Positions 16,312 to 24,706 of a stretch of 64,000 bases of DNA are shown in pieces. Position 1 is the first letter of the stretch. Every line of letters begins with the position of its first letter. Source of the DNA: Gudongella oleilytica (GTDB lineage: Bacteria; Bacillota; Clostridia; Tissierellales; Tissierellaceae); NCBI RefSeq assembly GCF_004101785.1, contig NZ_CP035130.1, positions 124,001 through 188,000 on the forward strand, read 5' to 3'. Position numbers and translations under genes: made by a program. The notes beneath the pieces were generated by a model. It saw only the letters and a list, made by a program, of their open reading frames with translations. It ran no database searches and was not told the DNA's origin.

Positions 16312-16419
16312 AGCACTAGCAATAGTGATTAACTTTGGTAATTCCATAGCAATAGATAGCCGGTACCGGCTTATTTGCTGTGGGATATTAGAATTAATCA
16401 GTGTTGCTAGTGCTTTTTT
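16312..16419 (+). terminator. Three-tier nested hairpin followed by a T-run, upstream of the Smr gene
   Basis: The 312-base gap 16135-16446 holds no gene. It contains a long nested inverted repeat. The outer arms AGCACTAGCAATAGTGATT (16312-16330) and AATCAGTGTTGCTAGTGCT (16396-16414) pair with few mismatches. The middle arms are CCATAGCAA (16344-16352) and TTGCTGTGG (16375-16383). The inner palindrome is AGCCGGTACCGGCT (16358-16371). Six T's follow directly. It may be an elaborate terminator for the toxin-antitoxin transcript, a leader that controls the Smr gene 28 bases on, or a miniature inverted-repeat element. Bases 16135-16311 show nothing definite. Confidence 0.55.
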
Positions 16420-16446
16420 GTATACAAAATTTCAAGGAGGATCATT

Positions 16447-16704
16447 ATGAGGGAATATTTTGTAGCAAAAAAGCACATTGAGTTGGATTTACATGGCATG
16501 ACTTTGGATCAAGCTAGACACTATCTTGAAGTTTCAGTAGAATTTAATAAAGACATGGTAGAAGAGATAATTGTTATTCATGGTTACAAGCATGGCAATT
16601 GCTTAAAAGATTATGTTCAAAAAGAATTTTCTTCAAAATTTGTTTCAAGAAAATATATTTGGATGAATCCTGGAGTTACTTCACTTATAATTTCGAAAAA
16701 CTAA
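16447..16704 (+). CDS. Small Smr-domain protein
   Basis: An 85-residue protein with an AAGGAGG site. It is essentially a lone Smr domain: ELDLHGMTLDQARHYL at the start, EIIVIHGYKHGNCLKDYV in the middle, and a closing NPGVTSLIIS. Smr domains (as at the C-terminus of MutS2) nick DNA or RNA; the LDLHG and HG-x-x-x-G motifs are both present. The next gene follows so closely that its ribosome binding site overlaps this stop, so the two are likely co-translated. A nuclease role in the DarT1 module is inferred. Confidence 0.75.
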   Translation: MREYFVAKKHIELDLHGMTLDQARHYLEVSVEFNKDMVEEIIVIHGYKHGNCLKDYVQKEFSSKFVSRKYIWMNPGVTSLIISKN

Positions 16705-16721
16705 TGGAGGTATTTGTGTTT

Positions 16722-18260
16722 ATGAAATATTTTGTTGTTCTAGAAATCAAAAAATATAATATATATTTATGGGACTACTCGAATCGAGAGGTATATGACT
16801 TAAACCTTTATTCAAGAGACAACACAAACTTAATTGAAAAATTTGATTTAATCGGCTTGGATGAAAATCAGCTAAGTATTGATGAAATTAATGGAATTAT
16901 AAAAATTGAGAAAGATAGTTTAATTGATATTGCTGGGAAAGTCTCATTTCCAAAACTTATAAGTAAGCTAAATATGTTATATGGGAATCCGTGTTATAGC
17001 TTTGATGAAGTCCTACTTAGAAGTGTAAAGAATAGAAGATTTATGTGTCTAGTTAAGTTTTCTGGGGGATCGTATATAAAGAATAATCAAGTGAAAATTA
17101 GTTCTTTATACGACTACTCCTATATCGATATCTTAGATAATGGAATTAAGAATTATGAGAATAGAATATTTAAAGGTTACGCTTTGATTGAATTTTTACC
17201 AAATAAAAACATTAATAGAAGATTTAATTTGATTAGTGCCTTAAACTTCAAAGTCGTGAATGAAAAGAAGGTAAAGGAGCAAAAATCGCCAGGGCTGGAC
17301 GTAGATATTGAATTTGAAGAGTTGGCTGAGATATTGGACTATGATGATATCGAAGACGAATTATTAGATTCACCTGATGATTACTATAATTCTACTGATT
17401 ACGAATATGACCTGTATGAGTACAAAAAAAGTCGAATAGCAGAGTGTAGTGAGTACTTCGAAGAAATCCTTGAGGAAGAATATCCTCATTACCACAGAGA
17501 TGAGAATTATAGTTTTTTGGATAGGGAATATATAGAAGAAGAGAAGTGGGGAAATGATGATGAATCCCTTTATGGAACAAATGATGAGCTGAGAAAATTT
17601 GAGGAGTATTACCAATGGATTGATTTGTATGAAGTAGAAGACTTCGAAATTCCTGAATTTAATAGTATTGAAGAATTGGAGAAATACGAACAAAAGCAGC
17701 GCGAAAGAAGAAGGGGCATTTCAAAACTAGATGTTCAGGAGATATACGTAAAAATCAAAAATGAACAAAAGAGACTATACCAGAAAACGGAGAGAGTCTT
17801 CAACGATACTTTTCATAAGTTGGAAATATACAAATGTTTCGACATCAAATCTAAGGAGTTTCCCATATCATATGAAGTAGAATATTTTGATCTTATAAAC
17901 TCAAAAACAAATATTAGTCACGACGATACATTAATGAATTACCTAAAAAGTGTTGATCTCGATATTAGAAAAAGATACCAAAATCTATATATCAATAACT
18001 TCAAGACTGCTATGAAAGATGAATCAATAAAAATAAATATCAACTATAAGTACTTAAATGCAGTAATTTTGCGTATTAGTTTTGATACTGAAGCTTTTAA
18101 ACTTGGTGTACATGAAAAAATATTAACTAAACTTCCGGAGTTGTTTGATATTGGGCATGTAACTTATGCGTTCCCAAGAATAGACATGGATTTCGAAAAG
18201 ATTGATGATTACCAAAACAGGACTATTGAGGAACTTGATAATAACGAAGAGGGCTTTTGA
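16722..18260 (+). CDS. Unknown, strongly acidic protein coupled to the Smr gene
   Basis: No family is recognised. The ATG at 16722 (or a GTG at 16716) follows GGAGG at 16706-16710; the frame is open further upstream but inside the Smr gene, so the earlier ATG is rejected. The product is about 512 residues. Residues 1-190 look like a folded domain (FVVLEIKKYNIYLWDYSN, then CLVKFSGGSYIKN). Residues about 195-340 are extremely rich in Asp, Glu and Tyr (DYDDIEDELLDSPDDYYN), like a DNA mimic or a disordered linker. The last 170 residues appear folded again (RISFDTEAFKLGV). Acidic segments of this kind are seen in DNA-mimic anti-restriction proteins, but nothing else supports that role. Confidence 0.55.
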   Translation: MKYFVVLEIKKYNIYLWDYSNREVYDLNLYSRDNTNLIEKFDLIGLDENQLSIDEINGIIKIEKDSLIDIAGKVSFPKLISKLNMLYGNPCYSFDEVLLRSVKNRRFMCLVKFSGGSYIKNNQVKISSLYDYSYIDILDNGIKNYENRIFKGYALIEFLPNKNINRRFNLISALNFKVVNEKKVKEQKSPGLDVDIEFEELAEILDYDDIEDELLDSPDDYYNSTDYEYDLYEYKKSRIAECSEYFEEILEEEYPHYHRDENYSFLDREYIEEEKWGNDDESLYGTNDELRKFEEYYQWIDLYEVEDFEIPEFNSIEELEKYEQKQRERRRGISKLDVQEIYVKIKNEQKRLYQKTERVFNDTFHKLEIYKCFDIKSKEFPISYEVEYFDLINSKTNISHDDTLMNYLKSVDLDIRKRYQNLYINNFKTAMKDESIKININYKYLNAVILRISFDTEAFKLGVHEKILTKLPELFDIGHVTYAFPRIDMDFEKIDDYQNRTIEELDNNEEGF

Positions 18261-18382
18261 TTGAGTGATTACAAATTTTTGATATAGTTAAATCTAGGTA
18301 TATTTAATTCCCTCGAGGTGTTTAATAAAGTAATAGCTTAGATTAATAGTATATAATAAATAAGGAGGGCACCTTTGAACAC

Positions 18383-18508
18383 ATGAGAATTCTAATAGAT
18401 AGGACTAGAGCAATACCCTTTAGTAATCCAAGAAAGTTTGTGTACAATAAGGTAAATAACAGAACCTCATTTGATATATTCAAAATCCTGAAGAAGATTT
18501 TTAAGTAG
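18383..18508 (+). pseudogene. Truncated copy of the small basic protein gene
   Basis: A frame of 41 codons starts at ATG 18383 with a short unrelated head (MRILIDRTRAIPF). It then repeats the tail of the protein at 14025, SNPRKFVYNKVNNRTSFDIF and on to KILKKIFK. A TAAGGAGG at 18361-18368 lies about 14 bases upstream, rather far. It may be a decayed second copy or a short expressed peptide. The rest of the 275-base gap 18261-18535 shows no other feature beyond the ribosome binding site of the next gene. Confidence 0.55.
18423..18506. repeat. 84-bp direct repeat, right copy
   Basis: Same orientation as 14143-14226, with three substitutions in 84 bases. It lies inside the short truncated frame at 18383 and marks the edge of the AT-rich island; the sequence becomes visibly richer in G+C from the next gene onward. 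Confidence 0.85.
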
Positions 18509-18535
18509 GTAGTAACTGGATGGGAGGCCGAAATA

Positions 18536-19408
18536 ATGCTTGGAGCTATTATTGGTGACATCGTTGGTTCTGTCTATGAGTGGGATAATATTAAAACGAA
18601 AGATTTTCCCCTTTTCCGTAAGGATTGCTTTTTCACGGACGATACAGTTATGACGATTGCGGTGGCAGATGCCATTATGCAGGGGAAAAGGGAGATGCTT
18701 GGGAGCGGTGTTAGTTCTCACGGAGGGATAACTGTAAGCGAGGATCTATTTATTGACTCTATGAAGAAGTGGGGGAGACTATACCCATATGCAGGCTATG
18801 GAGGGAATTTCAGATTATGGATACAATCTAATACCCGGGAACCATATAACAGCTGGGGCAATGGCTCAGCAATGAGGGTATCCCCTTGTGCCTGGGTTTG
18901 CGATCAGACTCAGTTTATTCATGAATGCATTGAGGATGTTGATCTACTTGCCACAACGAGCGCATCGGTCACTCACAATCACCCTGAGGGGATCAAGGGA
19001 GCTGTGGAGACTGCAAGGGCTATATGGTTTATGCTTAGGGCACGCAGCTTTGATGACTACCCAAATAACATTGATGATTGGAAGGATATGATCAGAAAGA
19101 ATTCAGGCTATGATTTGACTCGAACTCTGGATGAAATAAGGCCCACCTACCATTTCAACGAAACGTGTATGGATACTGTTCCTCAAGCTATTATTGCATT
19201 TCTTGAGAGCACTGACTTTGAAGATGCCATCAGAAACGCCATATCCCTTGGCGGCGACAGCGATACGCTGGCAGCGATAACTGGAAGTATTGCCGAAGCT
19301 GCATATGGTATTCCAGAGTGGATCAAGGAAAAAGCCTGGTCGTACCTTGATGAACCGTTAAGAGAAGTTTGCCGCAAGTGGAAGGTTTTAATAGCTGAAA
19401 AACAATAG
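18536..19408 (+). CDS. ADP-ribosylglycohydrolase (DraG/ARH family)
   Basis: A 290-residue protein with GGGAGG upstream. It shows the family's opening LGAIIGDIVGSVYEW, the metal-binding FTDDTVM (about 33), GNGSAMRVSP, THNHPEGIKGA, and the C-terminal LGGDSDTLAAITGSIAEAAYG (about 239, second metal pair). These enzymes remove ADP-ribose from proteins or small acceptors using two magnesium ions. It lies 28 bases past the truncated basic gene at the island's border and near a DarT1 toxin, so a link to ADP-ribosylation control is possible. Base usage, however, matches the chromosomal side. It shares a transcript with the PLP enzyme downstream. Confidence 0.88.
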   Translation: MLGAIIGDIVGSVYEWDNIKTKDFPLFRKDCFFTDDTVMTIAVADAIMQGKREMLGSGVSSHGGITVSEDLFIDSMKKWGRLYPYAGYGGNFRLWIQSNTREPYNSWGNGSAMRVSPCAWVCDQTQFIHECIEDVDLLATTSASVTHNHPEGIKGAVETARAIWFMLRARSFDDYPNNIDDWKDMIRKNSGYDLTRTLDEIRPTYHFNETCMDTVPQAIIAFLESTDFEDAIRNAISLGGDSDTLAAITGSIAEAAYGIPEWIKEKAWSYLDEPLREVCRKWKVLIAEKQ

Positions 19409-19420
19409 GAGGCTTAACTC

Positions 19421-20569
19421 ATGGACACATCCAAATTCGAGAAGATAAGGCTTGAGCAGTACCCGTTAGCGCAGAAATATACATACCTTGATACCTCTAC
19501 AACGGGAGTATTCGCAACAAGAAGCAGGGATGCAATGGTTGATTTTCTTGATAACAGATATTCAGAAGGCATGGATATGTACGACTTTGTGGACAACTGG
19601 AAGCACGCAGATGCCTTGAGGGAGACTGCTGCCAAGGTCATAAATGCTGAAGCAGATGAGATATTCTTTTCTGCCTCAAGCTCAGAAATGCTAAATGTTT
19701 TTACCAATGGGATCGAGCTTAAGGAAAATGCAAATATCATTACAACTGATCTGGCCTTTCCTTCAACAGTATACAACTGGTTCAACAGGGTTGGAGAGGA
19801 GAATGTAAGGCTTGCCAAGTCAGAGGACGGGCAATTACCTGCTGAAAGACTGTTTGAGCTTGTGGATGAGAACACCGCTGTCATTGCTCTTTGCATGGTT
19901 GAGAACACATCAGGCTGGTACCATGATATAAAGACTATTGGAGAGTTTTGCAAATCGAGAGGTATATATCTTGTTCTGGATGCTACTCAGTGCATCTGTG
20001 CCATGAAGATAGACGTTAAGGAAACTAATATAGATTTTCTTGCAGTTTCATCATATAAGTGGCTTGGTGGAGTATTTGGGGTAGGATTCTCCTATGTATC
20101 AAACAGGATCCTTGATAAGATAAGTCCAAAATACGTAGGCTGGACCGGGAATAAGAACAGAACGGATCACAGCAGATATAACCTGGAACTTTCTGATGGA
20201 GCCAACAGGTTCGAAACCGGAAGCCTTAACTGGGTGGGACTTAGAGGACTTGAACAGTCTCTCAATATCTACCTTGAGCTTGGTAAGGAAGATGTTGAGG
20301 AATATATCCTGAGTCTTGTTGACTATCTGTATGAAAAAGTCTCTGAATCGAAGGCTTTGGATCTTGTGGGACCTTTTCCCAAGGAACGAAGATCCGGGAT
20401 AGTGTATATCAAGTTCCCCATAGAGTGGAAGCTCAATGACAGGATACTTCGTGAAAATGGGATCAGGGCTCATGCCACTAATAGCGGGACAATAAGAGTT
20501 GGGATCCACTTCTTCAACAATAAGGAAGACATTGATAAGTTGACGGAATTTCTGGAATCGATGTCATAA
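19421..20569 (+). CDS. Class V aminotransferase / cysteine-desulfurase-like PLP enzyme
   Basis: This 382-residue protein starts 12 bases after the glycohydrolase with an AGGAGG site. It is fold-type I: TYLDTSTTGVFATRS near the N-terminus, VENTSGWYHDIKTIGEFC, then VLDATQCICAMKIDV (Asp holding the PLP nitrogen), and SSYKWLGGVFGVGF with the Schiff-base Lys at about 213. The C-terminal domain ends in GTIRVGIHFFNNKEDIDKL. Such enzymes include isopenicillin N epimerase-like proteins, kynureninases and desulfurases. There is no obvious active-site Cys loop of IscS type, so the substrate is open. Confidence 0.8.
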   Translation: MDTSKFEKIRLEQYPLAQKYTYLDTSTTGVFATRSRDAMVDFLDNRYSEGMDMYDFVDNWKHADALRETAAKVINAEADEIFFSASSSEMLNVFTNGIELKENANIITTDLAFPSTVYNWFNRVGEENVRLAKSEDGQLPAERLFELVDENTAVIALCMVENTSGWYHDIKTIGEFCKSRGIYLVLDATQCICAMKIDVKETNIDFLAVSSYKWLGGVFGVGFSYVSNRILDKISPKYVGWTGNKNRTDHSRYNLELSDGANRFETGSLNWVGLRGLEQSLNIYLELGKEDVEEYILSLVDYLYEKVSESKALDLVGPFPKERRSGIVYIKFPIEWKLNDRILRENGIRAHATNSGTIRVGIHFFNNKEDIDKLTEFLESMS

Positions 20570-20605
20570 GGCCACCAATAAAAAATTACGATCTATCGCT
20601 AAATC

Positions 20606-20644
20606 AAAAAGCAAGCAAACCAGTAATTGGCCTGCTTGCTTTTT
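20606..20644. terminator. Bidirectional terminator between convergent genes
   Basis: The arms AAAAAGCAAGCA and TGCTTGCTTTTT form a perfect stem, with a CCAGTAATTGG mini-hairpin in the loop. A-runs and T-runs flank it on both strands, so it can end both the PLP enzyme gene and the oppositely oriented aldehyde ferredoxin oxidoreductase gene. Confidence 0.85.
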
Positions 20645-20662
20645 GCTAAAATTTTATTTACT

Positions 20663-22519
20663 CTAATTCCCGTAGAAATCCTTAACCAGTTCGTCCAGAT
20701 GACCAAGCTCAACAAGAATATCCTTCTCAGGAAGACCAGTTTCAATATCGATTTTTATTGCATCGAAAAAGTTTTTGCTAAGTTTTGCCTCGTCTACGTT
20801 GACTCCCTTAAGGGGACCCTCTGTCAGTGGAGGATTTCCGACTGCTCTTTGAGTTAGTGTATGATCAGCCGGTTTTATGCCCTCTCTTACGTTGAAGGCA
20901 TGTCGTGACAGGTATATTCTCCAGCCTGTTTCAAGTATCTTTTTATCGTCATATTCAACTCCGGTAATTGCTGTCAGGTACTCTTTTAAAGCCTCTGGAG
21001 GTGCAGCGTAGGCATTGAACAGGCACATGCTGCTTGCGTTTGTTACTTCCGTATTGGTTGTCATAGCCAGGTCCATCTGTCCTGTATTTTCATAGTTGTA
21101 TTTGCTTGGATCTGTACTCATCATCTGAACGAGACCAATACCGCCCTTTACGTGTCTTCCAGGTGTTGGATCGTACTTGTAGGTTCTTGCAAGTCCAGGT
21201 GCAAATCTTGGATCGTGCATTGGTAGCTCAATGCCGGATGCAGTCTGAAGATATTCTTCGCCTTTTCCCCAATATTTCGCAGCATAAGCAGATCCATTTG
21301 CCAGGATCGCCCCACAGCCTACACCATCTGCCATTTTTTGCATTAGCTCGACCATTGCAGCACCATTCCCCCAAGTGAGGTCGATACCGTCAAGATCATC
21401 CTTGGTCAGCAAATCTTTGTCATAGCACTCCATAGCCCATGCTATGGTCATTCCGGCGGAGATAGTGTCAAACCCGTATCTGTTGCATATTTCATTGCAT
21501 TTCATTATGGCATCGGCTTCACCGCAGAGACATGTGCTTCCAAAGGCTGCGGCTGTTTCATATTCGGGTCGCTCTGTTTCCTCCATTGGCCATCTTCCAT
21601 CATTAACACTGTATACAGCACCGCACCCTAATGGACATGCAGAACAATTGTATTTTTTTACTTTGTATTTATCTATGGTCGTAGCTGTTATTTTCTCAGC
21701 CTTTTCTGTACCAAAGTCAACTACGCCTACACCACCCCAGTTCTTTACTGGTGAGTCTCCTCCAAGGGCAGAGGCTGCTGTACCTACTCCTGTTCCGAAG
21801 GTTCCAAATGCCTGTGCCAGAGAACTGGTTTTCATAAATTCTCCAATTCCTTTATTTATCTCCAAAACCTTTTCAGGATCCGCTACAGGTATACTGCCGG
21901 TACCTCTGACTGCTATTCCTTTTAGATTTTTGGAGCCCATTACTGCACCGCCGCCGCCTCTTCCGGGAACTCGATGGCCATCATTGACAGGGCAGGAAAG
22001 AAGCGCTTGCCTTTCTCCAGCAGGCCCTATGACAGATACTCTTATCCTGGGCTCTCCTGTTTCTTTTTTCAACTCCTCCCAAGACTCCTTGCTGTCCAAG
22101 CCCCAAATCCTGGAGGCATCTCTTATTTCTACTTTTCCATCATTGATATAGATATAAACTGGCTTTTCACTGCACCCCTTTACAAAGAGGGCATCGTATC
22201 CAGCCTTTTTTAATTCCGGTCCAAAGAAACCTCCAGAGTTAGCGTCATTCCATCCACCGGTTACCGGGGATTTATGTACTGTGGTGTATCGTCCCCCGAA
22301 GAAGGCTTTTGTTGCACTTGTGGGACCTGTGATAAAGCCCATCACACTATCTTTGCCTAAGGGATCAGTGCCCGCAGGCATCATTTCATAGAGGATTTTA
22401 GCCCCAAAGCCGTAACCTCCAACGAAGTTCTCAGCCATTTCCTTGGTTAATTCCTTTTCTTCAATTTTCCCATCTGTAAGATCGATAAAAAGCATTTTTC
22501 CAGCATATCCGTATAACAT
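20663..22519 (-). CDS. aor: Aldehyde ferredoxin oxidoreductase
   Basis: A tungsten-pterin enzyme that interconverts aldehydes and carboxylic acids with ferredoxin. The N-terminal domain shows GYAGKMLFIDL, NFVGGYGFGAKILYEMMPAG, FFGGRYTTVHKSPVTGGWND and RVPGRGGGGAVMGSKNLKGI. The 4Fe-4S ligands are CSACPLGC (about 290) with a further C-L-C-G-E region. FDTISAGMTIAWAMECY lies before the C-terminal domain. At about 618 residues it has normal length. The ATG at 22519 is preferred over 22525 because AAAGGAGG directly abuts the latter. It stands alone between two terminators, with a TetR gene and butyrate kinase nearby, and could link fatty acids and aldehydes to ferredoxin in fermentation. Confidence 0.93.
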   Translation of the reverse strand: MLYGYAGKMLFIDLTDGKIEEKELTKEMAENFVGGYGFGAKILYEMMPAGTDPLGKDSVMGFITGPTSATKAFFGGRYTTVHKSPVTGGWNDANSGGFFGPELKKAGYDALFVKGCSEKPVYIYINDGKVEIRDASRIWGLDSKESWEELKKETGEPRIRVSVIGPAGERQALLSCPVNDGHRVPGRGGGGAVMGSKNLKGIAVRGTGSIPVADPEKVLEINKGIGEFMKTSSLAQAFGTFGTGVGTAASALGGDSPVKNWGGVGVVDFGTEKAEKITATTIDKYKVKKYNCSACPLGCGAVYSVNDGRWPMEETERPEYETAAAFGSTCLCGEADAIMKCNEICNRYGFDTISAGMTIAWAMECYDKDLLTKDDLDGIDLTWGNGAAMVELMQKMADGVGCGAILANGSAYAAKYWGKGEEYLQTASGIELPMHDPRFAPGLARTYKYDPTPGRHVKGGIGLVQMMSTDPSKYNYENTGQMDLAMTTNTEVTNASSMCLFNAYAAPPEALKEYLTAITGVEYDDKKILETGWRIYLSRHAFNVREGIKPADHTLTQRAVGNPPLTEGPLKGVNVDEAKLSKNFFDAIKIDIETGLPEKDILVELGHLDELVKDFYGN

Positions 22520-22647
22520 ATCCATCCTCCTTTCAAATATTCAACATTATCTATTTAATTCAATTTATACACTATCCAAGGAATTTTAATTGGTACAAAG
22601 TCTTATGTGTGTTTGGTTTTTCTACAAAACACTACAAATGTACAAGT

Positions 22648-22687
22648 CCCACATAGAATTCATTAATAAAAACAAATTCCATGTGGG
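22648..22687 (-). terminator. Terminator of the TetR-type regulator gene
   Basis: The arms CCCACATAGAATT and AATTCCATGTGGG pair with one wobble around a 14-base loop. Read on the minus strand it follows the regulator stop. It lies within the 199-base gap before the aor gene, which presumably has its own promoter in the AT-rich part at 22530-22640. Confidence 0.65.
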
Positions 22688-22718
22688 GCTGGATAATTAT
22701 TTCTCTATTATTTTTACC

Positions 22719-23291
22719 TCATTTATAGGTTTCTTTGAGGAAGCTCGGAAGGAAATCTGACAGCACATTGGAAATTACCTTTGCGGCAATTTCAGCAGAG
22801 GGCTTCATGCCCATGGTTATCCAATCGATTGCAGGTCCTGACAAGGTGTGTGCCATTAGATTTACGATGAAGGTAAAATTGAATTCATCCTCAAGAAGCT
22901 TCTTGTAAGTAGGATTCTCTTCGGCAAAATTCTTAAGATATCTAGTCATATCCTTGCTGTTCCAGTTATACAGGAATTCGGAAAGACTGTTTTGACCTGT
23001 GTAATTGAAAGCATTGATGTAGAAATCTCTATCCTTTTCGATTGCCTTGAAAAATGCCAAGGTATCTCTATATATATCCCTTGGCCACCGCTGATCGAGC
23101 TTGGACATTACCTCATATTTGAATATCCAGGTTACGAGGTTTTGCTTATCCTTGAAGTGATAATAAAAGCTGTGTCTGCTCAATCCACAGTTATTTGTAA
23201 TGTCAGCAATACTGACGTTCTCCAAAGGATGCTTTGACACTAACTCCTTAAGAGATGAAGCCAATGCCTTTTTTGTAATATCAGACTTCAT
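22719..23291 (-). CDS. TetR/AcrR family regulator, DhaS-like
   Basis: A 190-residue DNA-binding regulator. The N-terminal helix-turn-helix is clear: ALASSLKELVSKHPLENVSI, then ADITNNCGLSRHSFYYHFKD, followed by KQNLVTWIFK. The HSFYYHFKDK-x-x-L-V-x-W pattern is that of the TetR subgroup that includes the dihydroxyacetone kinase regulator DhaS. The C-terminal ligand domain is helical and ends in FLPSFLKETYK. It is divergent from butyrate kinase and upstream of the aor gene on the same strand, so either could be its target. No ligand can be inferred. Confidence 0.85.
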   Translation of the reverse strand: MKSDITKKALASSLKELVSKHPLENVSIADITNNCGLSRHSFYYHFKDKQNLVTWIFKYEVMSKLDQRWPRDIYRDTLAFFKAIEKDRDFYINAFNYTGQNSLSEFLYNWNSKDMTRYLKNFAEENPTYKKLLEDEFNFTFIVNLMAHTLSGPAIDWITMGMKPSAEIAAKVISNVLSDFLPSFLKETYK

Positions 23292-23536
23292 AACTATCCC
23301 GCCTTAAAGTGTATTTAAAGTTCCAGATAATTTGTTATTTAAAAAGTAAATATCGATCTGATCGTTATACTTGGGTATAGACTACCATATACTTATTTGA
23401 TATTTTACCACAAATTGTTTGTGATTATTGAGAGTATTCTAAATTATTGCCACGATATATATTGTTAGCTTGAAAAGCTAAATGTTAGAATATGGTTATA
23501 ATTGTATCTTATCAGTATAGAATAGGAGTGGAAACA
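23292..23536. promoter_or_regulatory. Divergent control region between the TetR regulator and butyrate kinase
   Basis: The AT-rich 245-base stretch separates two diverging genes and must hold both promoters. I see no palindrome strong enough to name as the operator. The AGGAG at 23524-23528 is the ribosome binding site that sets the butyrate kinase start at GTG 23537. Confidence 0.4.
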
Positions 23537-24604
23537 GTGGGATATAAAATACTGGTAATAAATCCAGGTTCTACGTCGACGAAAATAGGTGTTTTTGAGG
23601 ATGAAAAGCTGATTTTTGAGGAAACCATCCGACACAGCGCTGAAGAGATCCATAAATACGATGTGATTTTTGACCAGTATGAATTCAGGAAAGACCTTAT
23701 TCTTGAGGCTTTGGAGAAGAAAAGCTTTGATTTGAAATCACTGGATGTGGTGGTTGGAAGAGGAGGAGCGATGAAGCCCGTAGAGGGTGGCACCTACGCC
23801 GTAAATGACGCCATGCTTTATGATCTTGAGTTCAGGCCGCAGGTGCAGCATGCCTCCAATATTGGGGCAGCAATAGCTGTTGAGATCGCGAAGCCTCTTG
23901 GTATTCCTGCATTTATTGTGGATCCTGTCGTTGTAGATGAGCTTGAGGATGTCGCAAGGATATCCGGAATACCTCTAATCGAAAGAAAGACAGGCTTCCA
24001 TGCACTTAATCAAAGAGCTATTGCCAAGAGATTTGCACGGGAACAAGGCAAAGACTATACTGAGCTTGATCTGATCGTCGTTCATATTGGCGGGGGAGTA
24101 AGCGTAGGTGTTCATAAAAAGGGCCGGATCGTCGATGTCAATCATGCCACCCATGAGGGGCCATTTACTCCTGAGAGAGCTGGTGAATTGCCTACAGAAC
24201 CTTTGGCTCAGCTATGCTTCAGCGGGAAATATTCAATGAATGAGATAAGGAAAATGCTTGTTGGAAAAGGCGGTATGGCTGCATACCTGGGAACCAATAA
24301 TGTCAGGGAAGTAGAACAGAGAGCCTTTTCAGGAGATGATAAGGCTAAGCTTATTCTGGATGCATTCATCTATCAGGTTGCAAAGGAGATAGGGAAGTAC
24401 TCTGTGGTGCTTTGTGGTGAGGTCGATGCAATAATACTGACCGGCGGAGTGGCCTACAGCAAATATATCACTGATAGCTTGATAAAAATGATATCCTTTA
24501 TAGGTCCGATATTTCTTTATCCCGGCGAGGATGAGCTGTTGGCTCTTGCTCAGGGAGGGTTGAGAGTTCTTAAGGGCGAAGAAGAGGCTAAGGAATATAA
24601 ATAG
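23537..24604 (+). CDS. buk: Butyrate kinase
   Basis: The GTG at 23537, 8 bases after AGGAG, gives 355 residues, the usual length; an in-frame ATG at 23492 would add 15 unrelated residues. It belongs to the acetate/butyrate kinase (ASKHA) family: ILVINPGSTSTKIGVFEDE at the N-terminus, VVGRGGAMKPVEGGTYAV, GFHALNQRAIAKRFA, LIVVHIGGGVSVG, and ILTGGVAYSKYI near the end. It makes ATP from butyryl phosphate in fermentation. No phosphotransbutyrylase gene is adjacent. A branched-chain or other acyl kinase activity is also possible. Confidence 0.92.
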   Translation: MGYKILVINPGSTSTKIGVFEDEKLIFEETIRHSAEEIHKYDVIFDQYEFRKDLILEALEKKSFDLKSLDVVVGRGGAMKPVEGGTYAVNDAMLYDLEFRPQVQHASNIGAAIAVEIAKPLGIPAFIVDPVVVDELEDVARISGIPLIERKTGFHALNQRAIAKRFAREQGKDYTELDLIVVHIGGGVSVGVHKKGRIVDVNHATHEGPFTPERAGELPTEPLAQLCFSGKYSMNEIRKMLVGKGGMAAYLGTNNVREVEQRAFSGDDKAKLILDAFIYQVAKEIGKYSVVLCGEVDAIILTGGVAYSKYITDSLIKMISFIGPIFLYPGEDELLALAQGGLRVLKGEEEAKEYK

Positions 24605-24608
24605 TATG

Positions 24609-24634
24609 ATCCCCTGGGGTGAACCTCAGGGGAT
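24609..24634 (+). terminator. Hairpin after butyrate kinase
   Basis: ATCCCCTGGGG and CCTCAGGGGAT form an 11-base stem (one G-U pair) with a TGAA loop, 5 bases after the stop. The T-run is weak (TATCATTTCT), so termination may be partial. Confidence 0.7.
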
Positions 24635-24706
24635 TATCATTTCTCGTGAGGGGTAAAAATGGATCAAACAACGCAGAATACAAATTTTATATATGGGGTG
24701 AAAACT

